Shown in pieces: positions 1-12,568 of a stretch of 64,000 nucleotides of DNA. The notes beneath the pieces were generated by a model. It did not search any database and was not told where the DNA came from. It saw only the letters and a list, made by a program, of their open reading frames with translations. Position numbers and translations under genes: made by a program. How positions within the stretch are numbered: the first letter of the stretch is position 1; each line of letters begins with the position of its first letter. Source of the DNA: Lumbricus terrestris. Lineage: Eukaryota > Annelida > Clitellata > Crassiclitellata > Lumbricidae. The DNA lies in assembly GCA_949752735.1 (NCBI GenBank), contig OX457044.1, positions 14,223,815-14,287,814 on the forward strand. The letters are read 5' to 3'.

Positions 1-60
1 AGGAGGAGCTTTAAGGCCTTGTGGCAAACCATTCCATAACAAAGGACCCCTACACCTTAT

Positions 61-119
61 ATGATGATTATGATGACGACGATGATGATGATGATGATGA
101 TGATGACGATGGCGATGAC

Positions 120-160
<41 letters not shown>

Positions 161-163
161 CAA
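61..163. repeat. (GAT/GAC)n microsatellite
   Basis: This is a run of GAT triplets with scattered GAC. It produces poly-Asp, poly-Met and poly-Ser frames on both strands that should not be read as genes. Confidence 0.95.
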
Positions 164-1827
164 CGTCATCTTGGCCCAAACTCTTGATTGCTCGAGTCTA
201 CGTGCCTTGTCGATATAGTCGCCAGAAGCTTGCTGGTTCTCTTCAGAACCCTTAGTTTCCATAGAAAAGGCGACTAGATCAAACTCTGTGACTGTTAGAT
301 ATGCTACCATAAGATCTAAGAGAAAATTTTTGATTGTAAAAGTATCGGCAGATCGTTTTAGTAATTAATCGTAATCGATATCTCGAAACTTATGCAGCGC
401 CCACAGAAACGGTGTCGCGGGAACTAGCTTACTCGCAAGCAATATTCAAACCAAAATCGATAGGCATCGGGCCAAGATCCGGGGAGTCCAGCAGGTAGAC
501 AGACGTGACGGGACGGCTAAGTTCGATGACATTTAGCGGTAAAATTACGAGGCTTGTGAAGAGAAAAGGAGGAATAAGGATCGGATTTTTGAAAAAGCAC
601 TGTTTTCAGTTTTGAGTGGAAGACCTGTGGTGAAAATAGCGAGTGGCACAGATGCGCAAAAAATAATACCGTAGCAAACGATTGTCTATTTATAACGAAA
701 ATAATATTTAAGTAATGTTACTTATAAACAGATTACATGTATTGCTTGGTGTCATTAAAAGAAGTCCTCTCTTGCGCGGTGATGCTGCTGGGCAACGTAA
801 TCGTTGATTTCAGCATTGGAATCGTATCATTTAGTATAATACATCGGATTAATATCATACATACTAGTAGGCCTACATAGGCCTATTGTTGCAAGACTCC
901 ATACACTGCAGGCATCGCCAGTCGCCATTCTCCCAAGTGAGCCGCCTGCTGGGGGTCAAATTGCTTAGAGAGCGGTGACGTTTCGTGGTCTGGCTTCTTG
1001 AAGTTCTGTGAAGTACCTTTCAGCGCGACCACAACAGAGCTTCTCTTCTCTGTTTATGTGATTCAAACAAACCAATGACGCCAGTCAGCTGGAAGCCAAG
1101 CGTCATTAGCGAGTCGTCATTAGCGAGCAACTGCGATAATACGCACTGTTAGCCAAGAAGCTCACAGCCCATATAAACGATCTGTATATAATTATGAGCG
1201 TCATTATGACTTTGTCTCTGGTCTGCCTCTTAGTTTGTGCCTTTGTGCATCTGAATGCCTTTCGCTCTGTATCGATGACAGTCCGGTTTCACGACTGTAG
1301 GCCTACGTATGTCTGAATATATGTTCGTACATTTGGCCGTGGGCATGTATGTTTGTATGTGCTTCTGGCTATCTGCTTGGCCGTCTATCAGTATGAAGAT
1401 CTGCCCGCCTGTGGTTGTTGATCTCACCGTCTGTACGTCTGTCTATCTGTCAGTCTAAATGTCTTTCCGTCTTCCTTATGTTTGTCCATCTATACACCTG
1501 CATGTTTGTTCGTCTGCCTGTCTGCATGCCTGTATGTCTCGAGCATGGACCATGAAGGGAGGAGGACGAGCTGAAACCTAGTGTAAAACCGGGATGTGGT
1601 TATCAATGGAACAAAACGACCATTAGTCAGAAAGGCATCAGTGCAAGAGTTGCACGCTTGCGAAATGACATGGTTTTGTTTGTACTATCTCATTGGATTC
1701 TATATTAAACTGCCTTTATTTTGGAAGAGCTTTTGGAATAATAAATTGGTAAGTTTTTAAGTAATGTGCCCTGATCATATCCAAAGTATTTGACGACAAG
1801 TTTTCACCACGACCTGGCACGAAGGAG
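164..1827. other. Unassigned non-coding DNA
   Basis: No gene is supported here. The part from about 1380 to 1540 is a degenerate TCTG-rich stretch. A short frame from 1196 begins with a hydrophobic, signal-like run, but it stops after about 41 codons and has no good donor. TAGGCCTA-type motifs occur near 870-890 and 1298. Confidence 0.6.
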
Positions 1828-1831
1828 ATAA

Positions 1832-1917
<86 letters not shown>

Positions 1918-1920
1918 ATG
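1828..1920. repeat. (TTG)n followed by (ATG)n
   Basis: About eleven TTG triplets pass directly into about twenty ATG triplets. This forms the left border of the large purine-rich block. Confidence 0.9.
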
Positions 1921-1954
1921 CTGCTGCTGGTGATGATGATGTAGATGTAGATGT

Positions 1955-3780
1955 AGAAGGGGAAGGGAACGAGAAGGGGAAGAAGAGGAGAAGAAGGAGG
2001 AGGAGAAGGAGGAGAAGGAGGAGGAGAAGAAGGAGAAGAAGAAGGAGAAAAAGGAGGAGGTGAAGAAGGAGAGGGAGAAGGCGGAGGAGGAGGAGAAGAA
2101 GGAGAATAAGGTGGAGGAGAAGGAGGAGAAGGAGGAGAGGGAGGAATAGAAAAAGGAGGAGGAGAAGGAAAAGAAGGAGGTGGAGAAGTAGCAGAAGGAG
2201 TAGGAGAAGAAGGAGGAGAACAAGAAGGAGGAAAAGAAGGAGCAGGAGGAGATGGAGGAGGAGGAGGAGGAGGAGAGGGAAAAGTAAGAAGGAGGAGGAG
2301 AAGGAGGAGAGGGAAGAGGAGGAGAAGGAGGTGAAGAAGAATAAAAACAAGAAGAAAGAGGAGAAGGAGGAGAAGCAGGAGAATAAGAAAGAGAGTTAGG
2401 AGGAGGAGGAGAAGAAGAAGAAGGAGAACAAGAAGAAGGAAAAGAAGGAGCAGGAGGAGAAGGAGGAGGAGAAGGAGGAGAAGAAGAAGGAGAAGATCAA
2501 GGAGGAGAACAAGGAGAAAGAAGAGAAGGAGGAGGAGAAGGAGGAGAGGGAGGAGGAAAAGGAGGAGGAAAAGTAGGAGAGGGAGGAGGAGGAGAGAGAG
2601 GAGGAGGAGGAGAAGAAGGAGAAGAAGAAAGAGGACAACAAAGGGAACAAGGAGAAGGAGGAGGAGAAGAATAAGGAGGAGGAGAAGGATGAGGAGGAGG
2701 AGAAGGAGGAGCAGAAGAAGGAGAAGGAGAAGGAGGAGAAGATGAAGGAGAAGCAGAAGGAGAAGAAGGAGGAAGAGAAGAGGGATGACGAGAAGGAGGA
2801 GGAGAACAAGGAGAAGGGGGAGAAGGAGGAGAAGGAGAAGGACAAGGACAAGGAGGAGAAGAAGGAGAAGGAGGAGAAGGAGGAGGAGAAGGAAGAGAGG
2901 GAGGAGGAAAGGAGGAGAAAAAGCAGAAGGAGGAGGAGGAGAGGGAGGAGGAGAAGAAGGAGGAGAAGAAGAAAGAGGAGAACAAGGGGAACAAGGAGAA
3001 GGAGAAGGAGGAGAAGAATAAAAAGAAGGAGGAGAAGGAGGAGTAGGAGGAGAAGGAGAAGGAGGAGGAGAAAATGAAGGAGAAGCAGGAGGAGGAGAAG
3101 GAGGAAGAGAAGAGGGATGAGGAAAAGGAGGAGGAGGAGAACAAGGAGAAGGAGGAGAAGGTGGAGAGGTATGGGAAGGAGAAGGAGAAGAAGAAGGAGA
3201 AGGAGGAGGAGAAGGAGAAGAAGAAAGAGGAGAACAAGGGGAACAAGAAGAAGGAGAAGGAGAAGGAGGAGAATAATAAAGAGAAGGAGGAGAAGGAGGA
3301 GAAGGAGGAGTAGAAGGAGAAGGAGGAGCAGAAGATGAAGGAGAAGCAAGAGGAGGAGAAGGAGGAAGAGAAGAGGGATGAGGAGAAGGAGGAGGAGAAC
3401 AAGGAGAAGGAGGAGAAGGAGAAGGTGGAGAGGTATGGGAAGGAGAAGGAGAACGAAGAGAAGAGTGAGAAGGAGAAGGAGGAGGAGAAGGAGCAGAAGG
3501 ACAAGGAGAAGGAGGGGGAAAAGATTGAGGAGAGAAGAAGAAGGAGAAGGAGGAGAAGAAAGATGAGAAGACGGAGTACAAGAAGGAGCAGGAGAAGAAC
3601 TAGAAGAAAAGAGAAGGAGGAGGAATGGGGAGCGGCAGGGGGAAGGAGAGGGAAAGGGCAGGATCGAGGAGCGAAGGAGGAGGGGAGGGAGGGGAGGAGA
3701 GGGGAGGAAGAGGGATAGGAAGAAGAACGAGGGCGAGAAGGAGAAAGATGAGGAGGAGGAGGAAGGAAGGAGAAGGAGGA

Positions 3781-3781
<1 letters not shown>
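1955..3781. repeat. Purine-only (GGA/GAA) minisatellite, 1.8 kb
   Basis: The plus strand is almost pure purine, made of GGA, GAA and AGG triplets. Larger blocks of several hundred bases repeat, for example around 2740-3070, 3074-3330 and 3335-3500, each opening with an ATGAAGGAGAAGCA-like string. The complementary strand therefore has long Ser/Pro, Leu and Phe frames that are artefacts. Pure homopurine mirror repeats of this length can form triplex (H-) DNA. Confidence 0.95.
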
Positions 3782-3811
<30 letters not shown>

Positions 3812-3856
3812 AAGAAGAAGAAGAAGAAGAAGAAGAAGAAGAAGAAGAAGAAGAAG
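3782..3856. repeat. (GAA)n microsatellite
   Basis: This is a perfect run of about 25 GAA triplets at the end of the purine block. Confidence 0.95.
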
Positions 3857-4171
3857 ATGATGATGATGATGAGGATGATGGGGACGGAGAGGGAGAACAA
3901 TGGCGAGGACGAGAAGGAGAAGGAGAAGTAGAAGGAGGAGGAGGAGAGGAGGATGAGAAAAAGATGACGATGACGACGATGATGATGATGATGATGAAGA
4001 CGACGTCGATGATGACGATCTTGATCCTATTCTTGATGCTAAGGAAAGAGATGAAGATGCAGATCATGGTGATGATTAGTTGGCGTTGGTGATGATGATA
4101 ATGGCAACGACGACGATGGCGAGGATAAAGACGACGACGACGGCGACGGCGACGACGACGACGACGAGGCC

Positions 4172-4206
<35 letters not shown>

Positions 4207-4406
4207 GATGAAGATGACGACGACGACGACGATGATGATGATGAAGACGACGTCGATGATGACGATCTTGATCTTATTCTTGATGCTAAGGAAAGAGATG
4301 AAGATGCAGATCATGGTGATGATTAGTTGGCGATGGTGATGATGATAATGGCAACGACGACGATGGCGAGGATAAAGACGACGACGACGGCGACGGCGAC
4401 GAGGCC

Positions 4407-4453
<47 letters not shown>

Positions 4454-4482
4454 CGACGACGACGACGACGACGAACGACGAC

Positions 4483-4562
<80 letters not shown>
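3857..4562. repeat. (GAT/GAC)n block with a 247-bp duplication
   Basis: GAT and GAC triplets surround a non-repetitive piece containing GATGCTAAGGAAAGAGATG. That piece occurs twice, beginning at 4011 and 4258. The 247-bp offset and near identity indicate a recent tandem duplication. Confidence 0.9.
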
Positions 4563-4563
<1 letters not shown>

Positions 4564-5216
4564 TATTATGCACGCATGCGTTAAGCATATTCCTGGAGTA
4601 AATGTCTGCCATTGAAATACGCTAACAGACTACCCTCCTCCTTTAGGGGCTTGGAATTGGCCCTGGCTGAGTGCATCCAGTGGCAGGGTTCCCGTTGGCC
4701 AGTAGCGTGTCTGCTTATTAAGCTGTAACCTGCGCTGTTGCGCATGCGCAAGCTATGAACGTTGTCTAAGAAGAAGCGAATAATAACTTACGGAAAACTA
4801 GTTTAAATTTCCCTCTGTCATTAAAGCGATGTGTGAACCAAACTGGATATATCTAAATAGGCAATAAATCAAGAAATTGTAAGCGAGGTTTCCCATACAT
4901 ATGATAATTCTTCGTTTTCGAGATATTTGGCAATTTACGACATGAGGAGTTTAGCGTGAAAAAGTAAAAGACACTTAATAACAGGTCGGATTTTGACCAA
5001 AAATTTCTAATAGGTGGAAAGTTTAAAATATGAAAATAACTTGTAAACAACCTTACTTTGGTAAACATTACCGAAGCCAGATGTTACTTTTTAAAATTGT
5101 GGCAGGAGGAAGGAGAAATTTGAATCAATATCTAAGGTCGACACGGCGGTGGATAGATAAAATGAAAGAGGATTTTCAATTGACGGTTTGCCATCAATTG
5201 ATGAGTTTGGTATAGG

Positions 5217-5270
<54 letters not shown>

Positions 5271-5831
5271 TAACAATAATAATAAATTAATAGTAATAAT
5301 AATAATAATAATGATAATTAGGCCTTATTCTCAATAATGACCAATCTACCCGATGTAGTATGCTATTCTGATAATTATGTGCAGTTGAGAAATCTTCCTT
5401 AAAATAACCCCTGAGTTCAGCTTATAAGCAACATAAATAAATACTGGGTTTGAATTAATATTAATTGATCTGTGTTTGTTGTAGGGTAGGGTGCTCCAAA
5501 AAAAAGTTGAAAATTCATAGCTCCCCGGATATTTTCCCATGCGTCTCATAGAGATGAGTCTGAAAACCAAATTTTAGGATTCTATATTAAGGTTAAGCCT
5601 TGCCACCAGCATGATGAAGTTTTACAAAAACCGCTATTTTAGGTTGAAAATACAAATTGCAAGTATGTAGGTGTACATGGAAAAACTAGTATGTGTTTAT
5701 ATTTTATTGATCAGAACATGACCCTAATATCAACAGACAAATGTAACTCTATCCACAAACTGCTGCTGCAATTCCACTCGCACTCCCACATACCTACAGA
5801 TCTTACAGTGTTACACGTGTACTGTTTCAAG
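4563..5831. other. Unassigned non-coding DNA with a (TAA)n run
   Basis: I see no convincing exon. A (TAA)n microsatellite lies at about 5217-5310. The stretch ends at the assembly gap. Confidence 0.6.
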
Positions 5832-6031
5832 NNNNNNNNNNNNNNNNNNNNNNNNNNNNNNNNNNNNNNNNNNNNNNNNNNNNNNNNNNNNNNNNNNNNN
5901 NNNNNNNNNNNNNNNNNNNNNNNNNNNNNNNNNNNNNNNNNNNNNNNNNNNNNNNNNNNNNNNNNNNNNNNNNNNNNNNNNNNNNNNNNNNNNNNNNNNN
6001 NNNNNNNNNNNNNNNNNNNNNNNNNNNNNNN
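5832..6031. other. Assembly gap of 200 N
   Basis: There are exactly 200 undetermined bases. An exon of the upstream aquaporin, or any other feature, could be hidden here. Confidence 0.99.
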
Positions 6032-7417
6032 TTGGGTAATAAATGCGATAGGTCTACTAGGGTGGTATTGGATTAAAAGCTGGAGTAATTAAGAAATTGT
6101 CAGTATTTACAGGAATTACAGGTAGTGTTTAGCAAGTAGTTAGCCTATTAGCTCATTAGCCACTTAAGCGGAAGTTTTCGTGTTATCTACACGTGGGGTT
6201 AACTATACCTTCGCTGCTAACTGGTTCATCGGTTGTATTGATTGATGGAACCGCCTGCCGCCTAATGAAATGTGACGATGCGAAACGATTTATAACTTTG
6301 CGTTGGTTGCGATTTTGTAGATAAAGTACACTGGTTCGAGTATGAATCCTGCGAGAACGTTCGGTCCAGCAGTCATCACCAACAAATGGCAAAATCACTG
6401 GGTAAATATTATTCATAGATAACTACTTCTCTTTACTTCTCTCTCGCGTTCTCTGTCTGTCTTCTGTCTGTCTGTATGTCTCTCTCTATCCCTCTGTACT
6501 TCGCTCGATCTGTGTGGATTATATATATATATATATGTATGTATATATATATTCTATATAGCTATTCGTCTTCTTCTGTCTTAATTGCTGCCATGTGTTT
6601 TCTGTGCTAAATATGCGATAAATCAATCGGTAAATCCAACCCGAAGCCACCTCGTTCTGGTCCGATTCTTCTCCAGGTGTTCCAGCGCCTATTTATCAAT
6701 CCAGAAGAAGCTAACAACACTGTCAGAAGCGGTTCTCATCCTATTTATCCCCCCACATAATAATAATTATTGCAGGCGTTGATGGATATCCCTGATATCA
6801 TGTCCCACAGGAAACATTTCAAATGCTCCAATTATCTAGGAATTATTGTCAACTAATTTTCTGCCTCATGTCTGACCTGATGATTCAGCGTGACTTCTAA
6901 AAGCAGTCAAAGGTCGAAGAAAGGTCAACTATTTGTCCTTCAGCTAAGCATCGGCTCATGTAGGTCTATTCGATTACCTGTAATAATTATAACTAATGTC
7001 GACGATAATTAACAGTTCTGTAATTATTAGATCGAGATGAGTTTCAGAGTCGATTAGTCACAGACGGTATTAATATGTAATAACCGATCACAGGTAGTAT
7101 GTCTATCATTATAATAATATGGCATGTCGAGCTGTAGGCCTACCTTTGATTAAGCCTATGATTAGAATTACATCGTAATTATATAAGAGAGGAGAGAGAG
7201 ACATGACAACGGCTGATGAAGTAATGAAGGCATGTGAGAAATTACACGGATAATTTCGAGGCTCATATTAATTATATTTATTTGTCATTCGTTTTGTCTA
7301 CACCTTTCCCCCACTTTCTTTGTCGATTCACTTATGCCAGGTTATACTGCACTATATGCTTTCGATATAGCGTATACTCTGCCAATAGGCTATAGGCATT
7401 AATTATTGATTCTTACG
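6032..7417. other. Unassigned AT-rich DNA
   Basis: No gene or complete mobile element is recognised. There is a short (AT/GT) run near 6520-6555. I looked for NPA-containing aquaporin exons here and found none. Confidence 0.5.
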
Positions 7418-7563
7418 CATGGGCGGAGACCTAGGGGGGGACGGTCCCCCCCAATAAAAGTGTTGGGGGGACGGCCCATGCATTTGTCCCCCCCAATGTT
7501 TGAGCGTCAAGACTTTTTTGGGCGGCGAAAATAGAAATATTTCGTCAAGATTTGGCCTGATGA

Positions 7564-7596
<33 letters not shown>

Positions 7597-7718
7597 TCAT
7601 CAACTTTTTTGGCGGCGAAAATTTTTTTTCCCACAGATTTCGCCGGTCGTCAGAAATTTTTTCGAAAATCTCGCGTCTTTCCGTCCCCCCCAATTCTCGG
7701 CCCAGGTCTCCGCCTATG
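7418..7718. mobile_element. hAT-like MITE, 301 bp, with 8-bp target duplication
   Basis: The ends are CATGGGCGGAGACCT and the inverted complement of CATAGGCGGAGACCT. Both sides carry the perfect 8-bp duplication TTCTTACG (7410-7417 and 7719-7726), which is the hAT signature. Runs of G and C lie just inside the ends, and a 30-base A tract (about 7566-7594) sits in the core next to GACT and GGTCATC motifs shared with other small elements here. It has no coding capacity. Confidence 0.9.
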
Positions 7719-7939
7719 TTCTTACGTTGCGACATCATGGTGGATACCAGGCTACATAATCGATCTTCTCTGCAGTTCGGTGTCTTCAAAGTCTCTCTGC
7801 CCTGAGCCTTTCCTCATCTTAGCACAGAGGAGTCTGTGAGTTTATGAAACTTAGACATAGTCTCTCAAAGCAAGACCGTTTCATCGGATGTATGGCCTAA
7901 GTGTTCTGTCACAGCTTATGTTGTTGTCGTGATGCTTCG

Positions 7940-8110
7940 CCAGAGTAGGAGAAGGACGAGGAGGACGAGGAGAAGGAAGAGGAGGAAGAAGAGGACGAGG
8001 AGGACGAGGAGAAGGAGGTGGAGGAAGAAGAGGAGGAGGACGAGGAGAAGGAGGAGGAAGAGGAGGAAAAGGAGGAGAAGGAGAAAAAGGAGGAGGAGAG
8101 GAGGATAAGA
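7940..8110. repeat. GGA/GAC purine-rich minisatellite
   Basis: The block is imperfect GAGGAC, GAAGGA and GAGGAG units on the plus strand. It lies just upstream of the aquaporin terminal exon, inside its last intron. Confidence 0.85.
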
Positions 8111-8225
8111 AGTCTACGTAAATCTCGGCAGAAAATAAATTTCTAATAATTAAGAAACTTTTATTATCATCATAATCTTATAGGCCTTATATGAGATTGC
8201 GTGTGGGTGTGTGTGTGATTCGTAG

Positions 8226-8441
8226 GTCTACTGGGTAGGTCCGATCATTGGTGGTATCATCGGCGCTCTGCTCTACGAACTCGTTTTCTCGGCCTCGGCC
8301 TCTCTGAGGAACCTGAAGCAGTTCTTCACTTCACCCGTCTACGGTCAGGAAGAGGACGTTGACGAAATGTACGACGTCAACCCAGAACCAATAGACATCA
8401 AGATCATCAACGATAAGCGGGACGGAGAGGCGACCGTCTAG
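8226..8441 (+). CDS. Aquaporin (MIP family), last coding exon
   Basis: The exon follows an AG acceptor (8224-8225) and encodes 71 residues to a TAG stop at 8439-8441. It begins VYWVGPIIGGIIGALLYELV, the sixth transmembrane helix of AQP1/AQP4-type aquaporins. A hydrophilic tail follows, rich in Asp and Glu with a Tyr (EDVDEMYDVNPEP). Vertebrate classical aquaporins also have an intron just before this W-V-G-P helix. The protein would be a plasma-membrane water channel of six helices and two NPA half-helices. Only the C-terminal part is present; the earlier exons lie left of the window or in the 200-N gap. The exact paralogue cannot be named. Confidence 0.88.
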   Translation, partial: VYWVGPIIGGIIGALLYELVFSASASLRNLKQFFTSPVYGQEEDVDEMYDVNPEPIDIKIINDKRDGEATV

Positions 8442-8750
8442 GGGTCGTGACCCCATGCAGCGCCCCCACCCACCCAATGATGATCGCGTGCCACCATCAC
8501 CATGACGACTACGAGGAGGGCAGAAGAGCAGGGATCCTAATAATGACTCATTGACTCATGGACGACAAAACGAGTGATTTACGCTCATCATCCTTAAGAC
8601 ATCATCATCGTCTTTTCTTACTTGGGTGACCCTCCCCAACGGGATGTCAATCCCTTTAGGGCCCCCTTTGTAGCCAATGCATGCATATTTTCTGCTTTTG
8701 ATGACATCTTGTTTTCTGGTTGCAATAAAGCGAATTGAATTGATTTGTAT
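8442..8750 (+). other. Aquaporin 3' UTR with poly(A) signal
   Basis: The canonical AATAAA hexamer lies at 8724-8729, about 285 bases after the aquaporin stop codon. The transcript probably ends some 15-30 bases further on. Confidence 0.6.
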
Positions 8751-10334
8751 TAAAAGAGGATTTGCATCTGTCAAACGTTTTCGTCTCAACAATATGTATA
8801 CAACCATTGAATATATGCCTATGTGTATGTCTGCATGTTTGCCTGCCTGCCCGCCTGTCTGCCTGCCTGTCTGTCTGTCTGTCTGTACATATGTGTATAT
8901 AAAATTGTGTGCGCTAACAGTGCTACTATTGCCTTGGAGCGACGTGTTTGCTTTCTATAGAGCAGCTGGTGCTATGTAATATAATCGTGGCATTACTTAC
9001 ATCAGTTACATGTAGCTTTTGCGATGACAAACTGTTTATTCTCCACCTCCTCGATCATATTCTGTCTAACAAGAGATGCTGATGACTCTTTTGACCTTTG
9101 CGAACATTTGCTTATTCCAGATGATATATAATGTATGATGAACAATTGCACGAATTTGCCAAATTTCATGATATGACGTTGACTTTCATTGTGTGACAAA
9201 ACAAAAGGAGTTTCGTGCGGGTCTATTGTAATTATTATAATTAGTCTATAGGCCTTTTCGACGTCATTGAATGTAATGACGGACACTGACGAGTGATAGT
9301 TAAGCGTTGAAGTCTTTATGCGTACAATCGTTTTCACCGGTTGCGTTGTCCACAGCGAAGGACCTTCTGTTAATCTTATGCAATTGAATGATGTAACGAA
9401 TTCCTTGTTTAGTTCAATGCACAAATAGGTCTATTCAGGAGCGATTTAATAGGAACGATAACGTCGATAAGTTATTGTGAAAGGTTAGCCTACTTCATTT
9501 TAGGTATCGAATATTGGCGTGTCTAAACAAAGCAGCATGAGTAGATTTTCAGTTTATTTCAACTGTACTAGCTGTTGTTAAAGTTATGGATACTAATTAA
9601 CCCTCCTGCAGTGTGATCACCCGGACTTCCCCATACAGCCTCCAATCAACCGGATTTCTCCAGACCTGCAATCACCCGAACTTCCTCTGGTCTCCAATCA
9701 CCCGTACAACATCATCCACAAGATAACAGACATCTCCAGTTTCTTCATGCCTTTCTTGAATTTTTTCTTTCTAACTTGAAAATAAAAGATACCGGTATTC
9801 AATAAAATTTTGCTGAAGTGCTAACCTTTGCTTGTGGTATTTGTTTGTAATCACGTGAAAAATAAATAGAAAAATGAAATACATGCTAAAATTTATTGAA
9901 AGTTTAAATAGACATAGGCCTAGTAGATTATTTTAGTTTCCCTTTAGAAGCACCAGAGCGCTAACTTCCGAGTTAAATTGATGCGAGGTAGGCCTACCGC
10001 CGGGTACTACGGGGAAAGTTGGAATTGTTTCAAGCAGAAGTCAGAAAAACCCGTTGATGTTTTCATTTTGAATAGTCAATCCTATATTTCCGATGCAGAT
10101 TGCGAGACAACTTCAAACGGTGTTCGTCGAATGGGTCAATTATGCATGGCTGAATATGGCATCAGAACAGATCCACGTTAGTGTCAGCTATTCTGCAATC
10201 AGTGATCTTCAATTACAACTGTACGATGTACAATTGTACATTCACATAAACCTCTAAAGCCGCTGGTCTTGCTAAACGACAAGAAAACATGACTTTACAA
10301 TTACTTTTACTGAATATTTTATTTTATGATTATT
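8751..10334. other. Unassigned DNA; short minisatellite near 9.6 kb
   Basis: A CTGCCTGTCTG run lies at about 8835-8890. At about 9617-9711, three to four imperfect 30-bp units contain CAATCACCCG. No exon is supported. Confidence 0.5.
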
Positions 10335-10496
10335 ATAGGCTAACTTCTGGAGTGATTCGACTGCAACTTGGCTACAGCTCCCTATTTTTAAACAATGATT
10401 CCACGCAGTTTAATCGCCTCCAACTCATACAAAATTCTCTAGCTAGTGCCGTCACCAGAACACCCAGACATCATCACATTCCCCCCTCTTGGGGAC
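10335..10496 (+). mobile_element. CR1/L2-like LINE tail, copy A, segment 1
   Basis: The plus strand encodes FLNNDSTQFNRLQLIQNSLA and then a TPRHHHI-like motif, the conserved linker after the RT domain in CR1/L2-type LINEs. The piece is 5'-truncated. It is interrupted at 10506 by a 2,063-bp DNA transposon and resumes at 12578. Confidence 0.75.
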
Positions 10497-10505
10497 CCCA
10501 TCCTC

Positions 10506-12568
10506 CAGTGTTTAATCTAGACGTCTCTGGGGGGGGAAAGTTCCCCCCCCAGGATTGACATTTCCCCCCCCAGAAAAATTTGACAAAATGATATTGGTTT
10601 TTAGTTACTGTTTTCATCATTGTTTTACATGAAGTGTTATAATATACCGTGATATTATTTATTATTATATGATTTCAATGACAATATTTACTACCTGTAA
10701 TATATGATACTATCATGTTAAGATGACACCTTAAAATTCAGCCATTGCAATGTGGAAATTCAAAAAGTTTCTAATATGGGTCACTCAAGAAGTACAGCTA
10801 TTGTGTTAAGATGACACCTTAAAATGCTGCCATTGCAATCTGGAAATTCAAAAAGTTTTTAATGGGTCACTGAAAAAGTACAGCTATTTTGTTAAGATGA
10901 CACCTTAAAATGCTGCCATTGCAATGTGGAAATTCAAAAAGTTTCTAACGGGCTACTGAAAAAGTAGAGCTATTTTGTTAAGAAGACACCTTAAAATGCT
11001 GCCAATGCAATGTGGAAATCCAAAAAGTTTCTAATGGGCCACAGAAAAAGTACAGAGCTATTTTGTTAAGACTACACCTTAAAATGCTGCCATTGCAATG
11101 TGGAAATTCAAAAAGTTTCTAATGGGCCACAGAAAAAGTACAGAGCTATTTTGTTAAGACTACACCTTAAAATGCTGCCATTGCAATGTGGAAATTCAAA
11201 AAGTTTCTAATGGGTCACTGAAAAAGTACAGCTATTTTGTTAAGACGACACCTTAAAATGCTGCCATTGCAATGTGAGAATTCAAAAAAGTTTCTAACGG
11301 GTCACTGAAAAAGTACAGCTATTTTGTTAAGATTACCCCTTAAAATGCTGCCATTGCAATCTGGAAATTCAAAAAGTTTCTAATGGGCCACTGAAAAAGT
11401 ATAGTATTTTTGTTGAGACAACACCTTAAAATGCTGCCATTGCAATATGGAAATTCAAAAAGTTTCTAATGGGTCACTGAAGAAGTACAGCTATTGTGTT
11501 AAGATGACACCTTAAAATGCTGCCATTGCAATGTGGAAATTCAAAAAGTTTTTAATGGGTCACTGAAAAAGTACAGCTATTTTGTTAAGATGACACCTTA
11601 AAATGCTGCCATTGCAATCTGGAAATTCAAAAAGTTTTTAATGGGTCACTGAAAAAGTACAGCTATTTTGTTAAGATGACACCTTAAAATGCTGCCATTG
11701 CAATGTGGAAATTCAAAAAGTTTCTAACGGGCTACTGAAAAAGTACAGCTATTTTGTTAAGAAGACACCTTAAAATGCTGCCAATGCAATGTGGAAATCC
11801 AAAAAGTTTCTAACGGGCCACAGAAAAAGTACAGAGCTATTTTGTTAAGACTACACCTTAAAATGCTGCCATTGCAATGTGGAAATTCAAAAAGTTTCTA
11901 ATGGGTCACTGAAAAAGTACAGCTATTTTGTTAAGACGACACCTTAAAATGCTGCCATTGCAATGTGAGAATTCAAAAAAGTTTCTAACGGGTCACTGAA
12001 AAAGTACAGCTATTTTGTCAAGATTACCCCTTAAAATGCTGCCATTGCAATCTGGAAATTCAAAAAGTTTCTAATGGGCCACTGAAAAAGTATAGTATTT
12101 TTGTTGAGACAACACCTTAAAATGCTGCCATTGCAATGTGGAAATTCAAAAAGTTTCTAATGGGTCACTGAAGAAGTATACAGCTATTGTGTTAAGATGA
12201 CACCTTAAAATGCTGCCATTGCAATGTAGAAATTCAAAAAGTTTTTAATGGGTCACTGAAAAAGTACAGCTATTTTGTTAATATGACACCTTAAAATGCT
12301 GCCATTGCAATCTGGAAATTCAAAAAGTTTTTAATGGGTCACTGAAAAAGTACAGCTATTTTGTTAAGATGACACCTTAAAATGCTGCCATTGCAATGTG
12401 GAAATTCAAAAAGTTTTTGATGGGGAGGGGCGCAGCCCCTTCCCATACCCCTCCGCCTTCCAGTCTCGGTGCTACGTGCATCACGAGCGTCCTTCGGACG
12501 CTCAAAAAATTTCCCCCCCCAGAAACCTCAATTCCCCCCCCAGAGGAGGGGGACTAGATTAAACACTG
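10506..12568. mobile_element. 2,063-bp non-autonomous DNA transposon, copy 1
   Basis: The termini are CAGTGTTTAATCTAG and its inverted complement, flanked by the perfect 9-bp duplication CCCATCCTC (10497-10505 and 12569-12577). G8 and C8-9 tracts lie inside both ends. The interior (about 10719-12418) is roughly twenty copies of an 86-bp unit containing CTGCCATTGCAATGTGGAAA. It is organised in a higher-order period of about 692 bp, or eight units, marked by a GCTATTGTGTTAAG variant at about 10798, 11489 and 12186. No transposase is encoded. The 9-bp duplication suggests a Mutator-like or a hAT-like origin, unresolved. The element splits a LINE. Confidence 0.93.

Noticed and set aside
1196..1320. 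Short secreted-protein-like frame starting MSVIMTLSLVCLLVCAFVHL
   Set aside because: It stops after about 41 codons inside TCTG-rich DNA and has no plausible donor or partner exon.
1716..3900. Long minus-strand frames of 621 and 467 codons rich in Ser/Pro, Leu and Phe
   Set aside because: They are the complement of the purine satellite. All three frames stay open by composition, and there is no domain or codon structure.
4640..4725. Possible exon after a CTCCTTTAG acceptor (GLELALAECIQWQG)
   Set aside because: No donor at a consistent phase and no similarity to aquaporin exons; the minus strand reads equally well.
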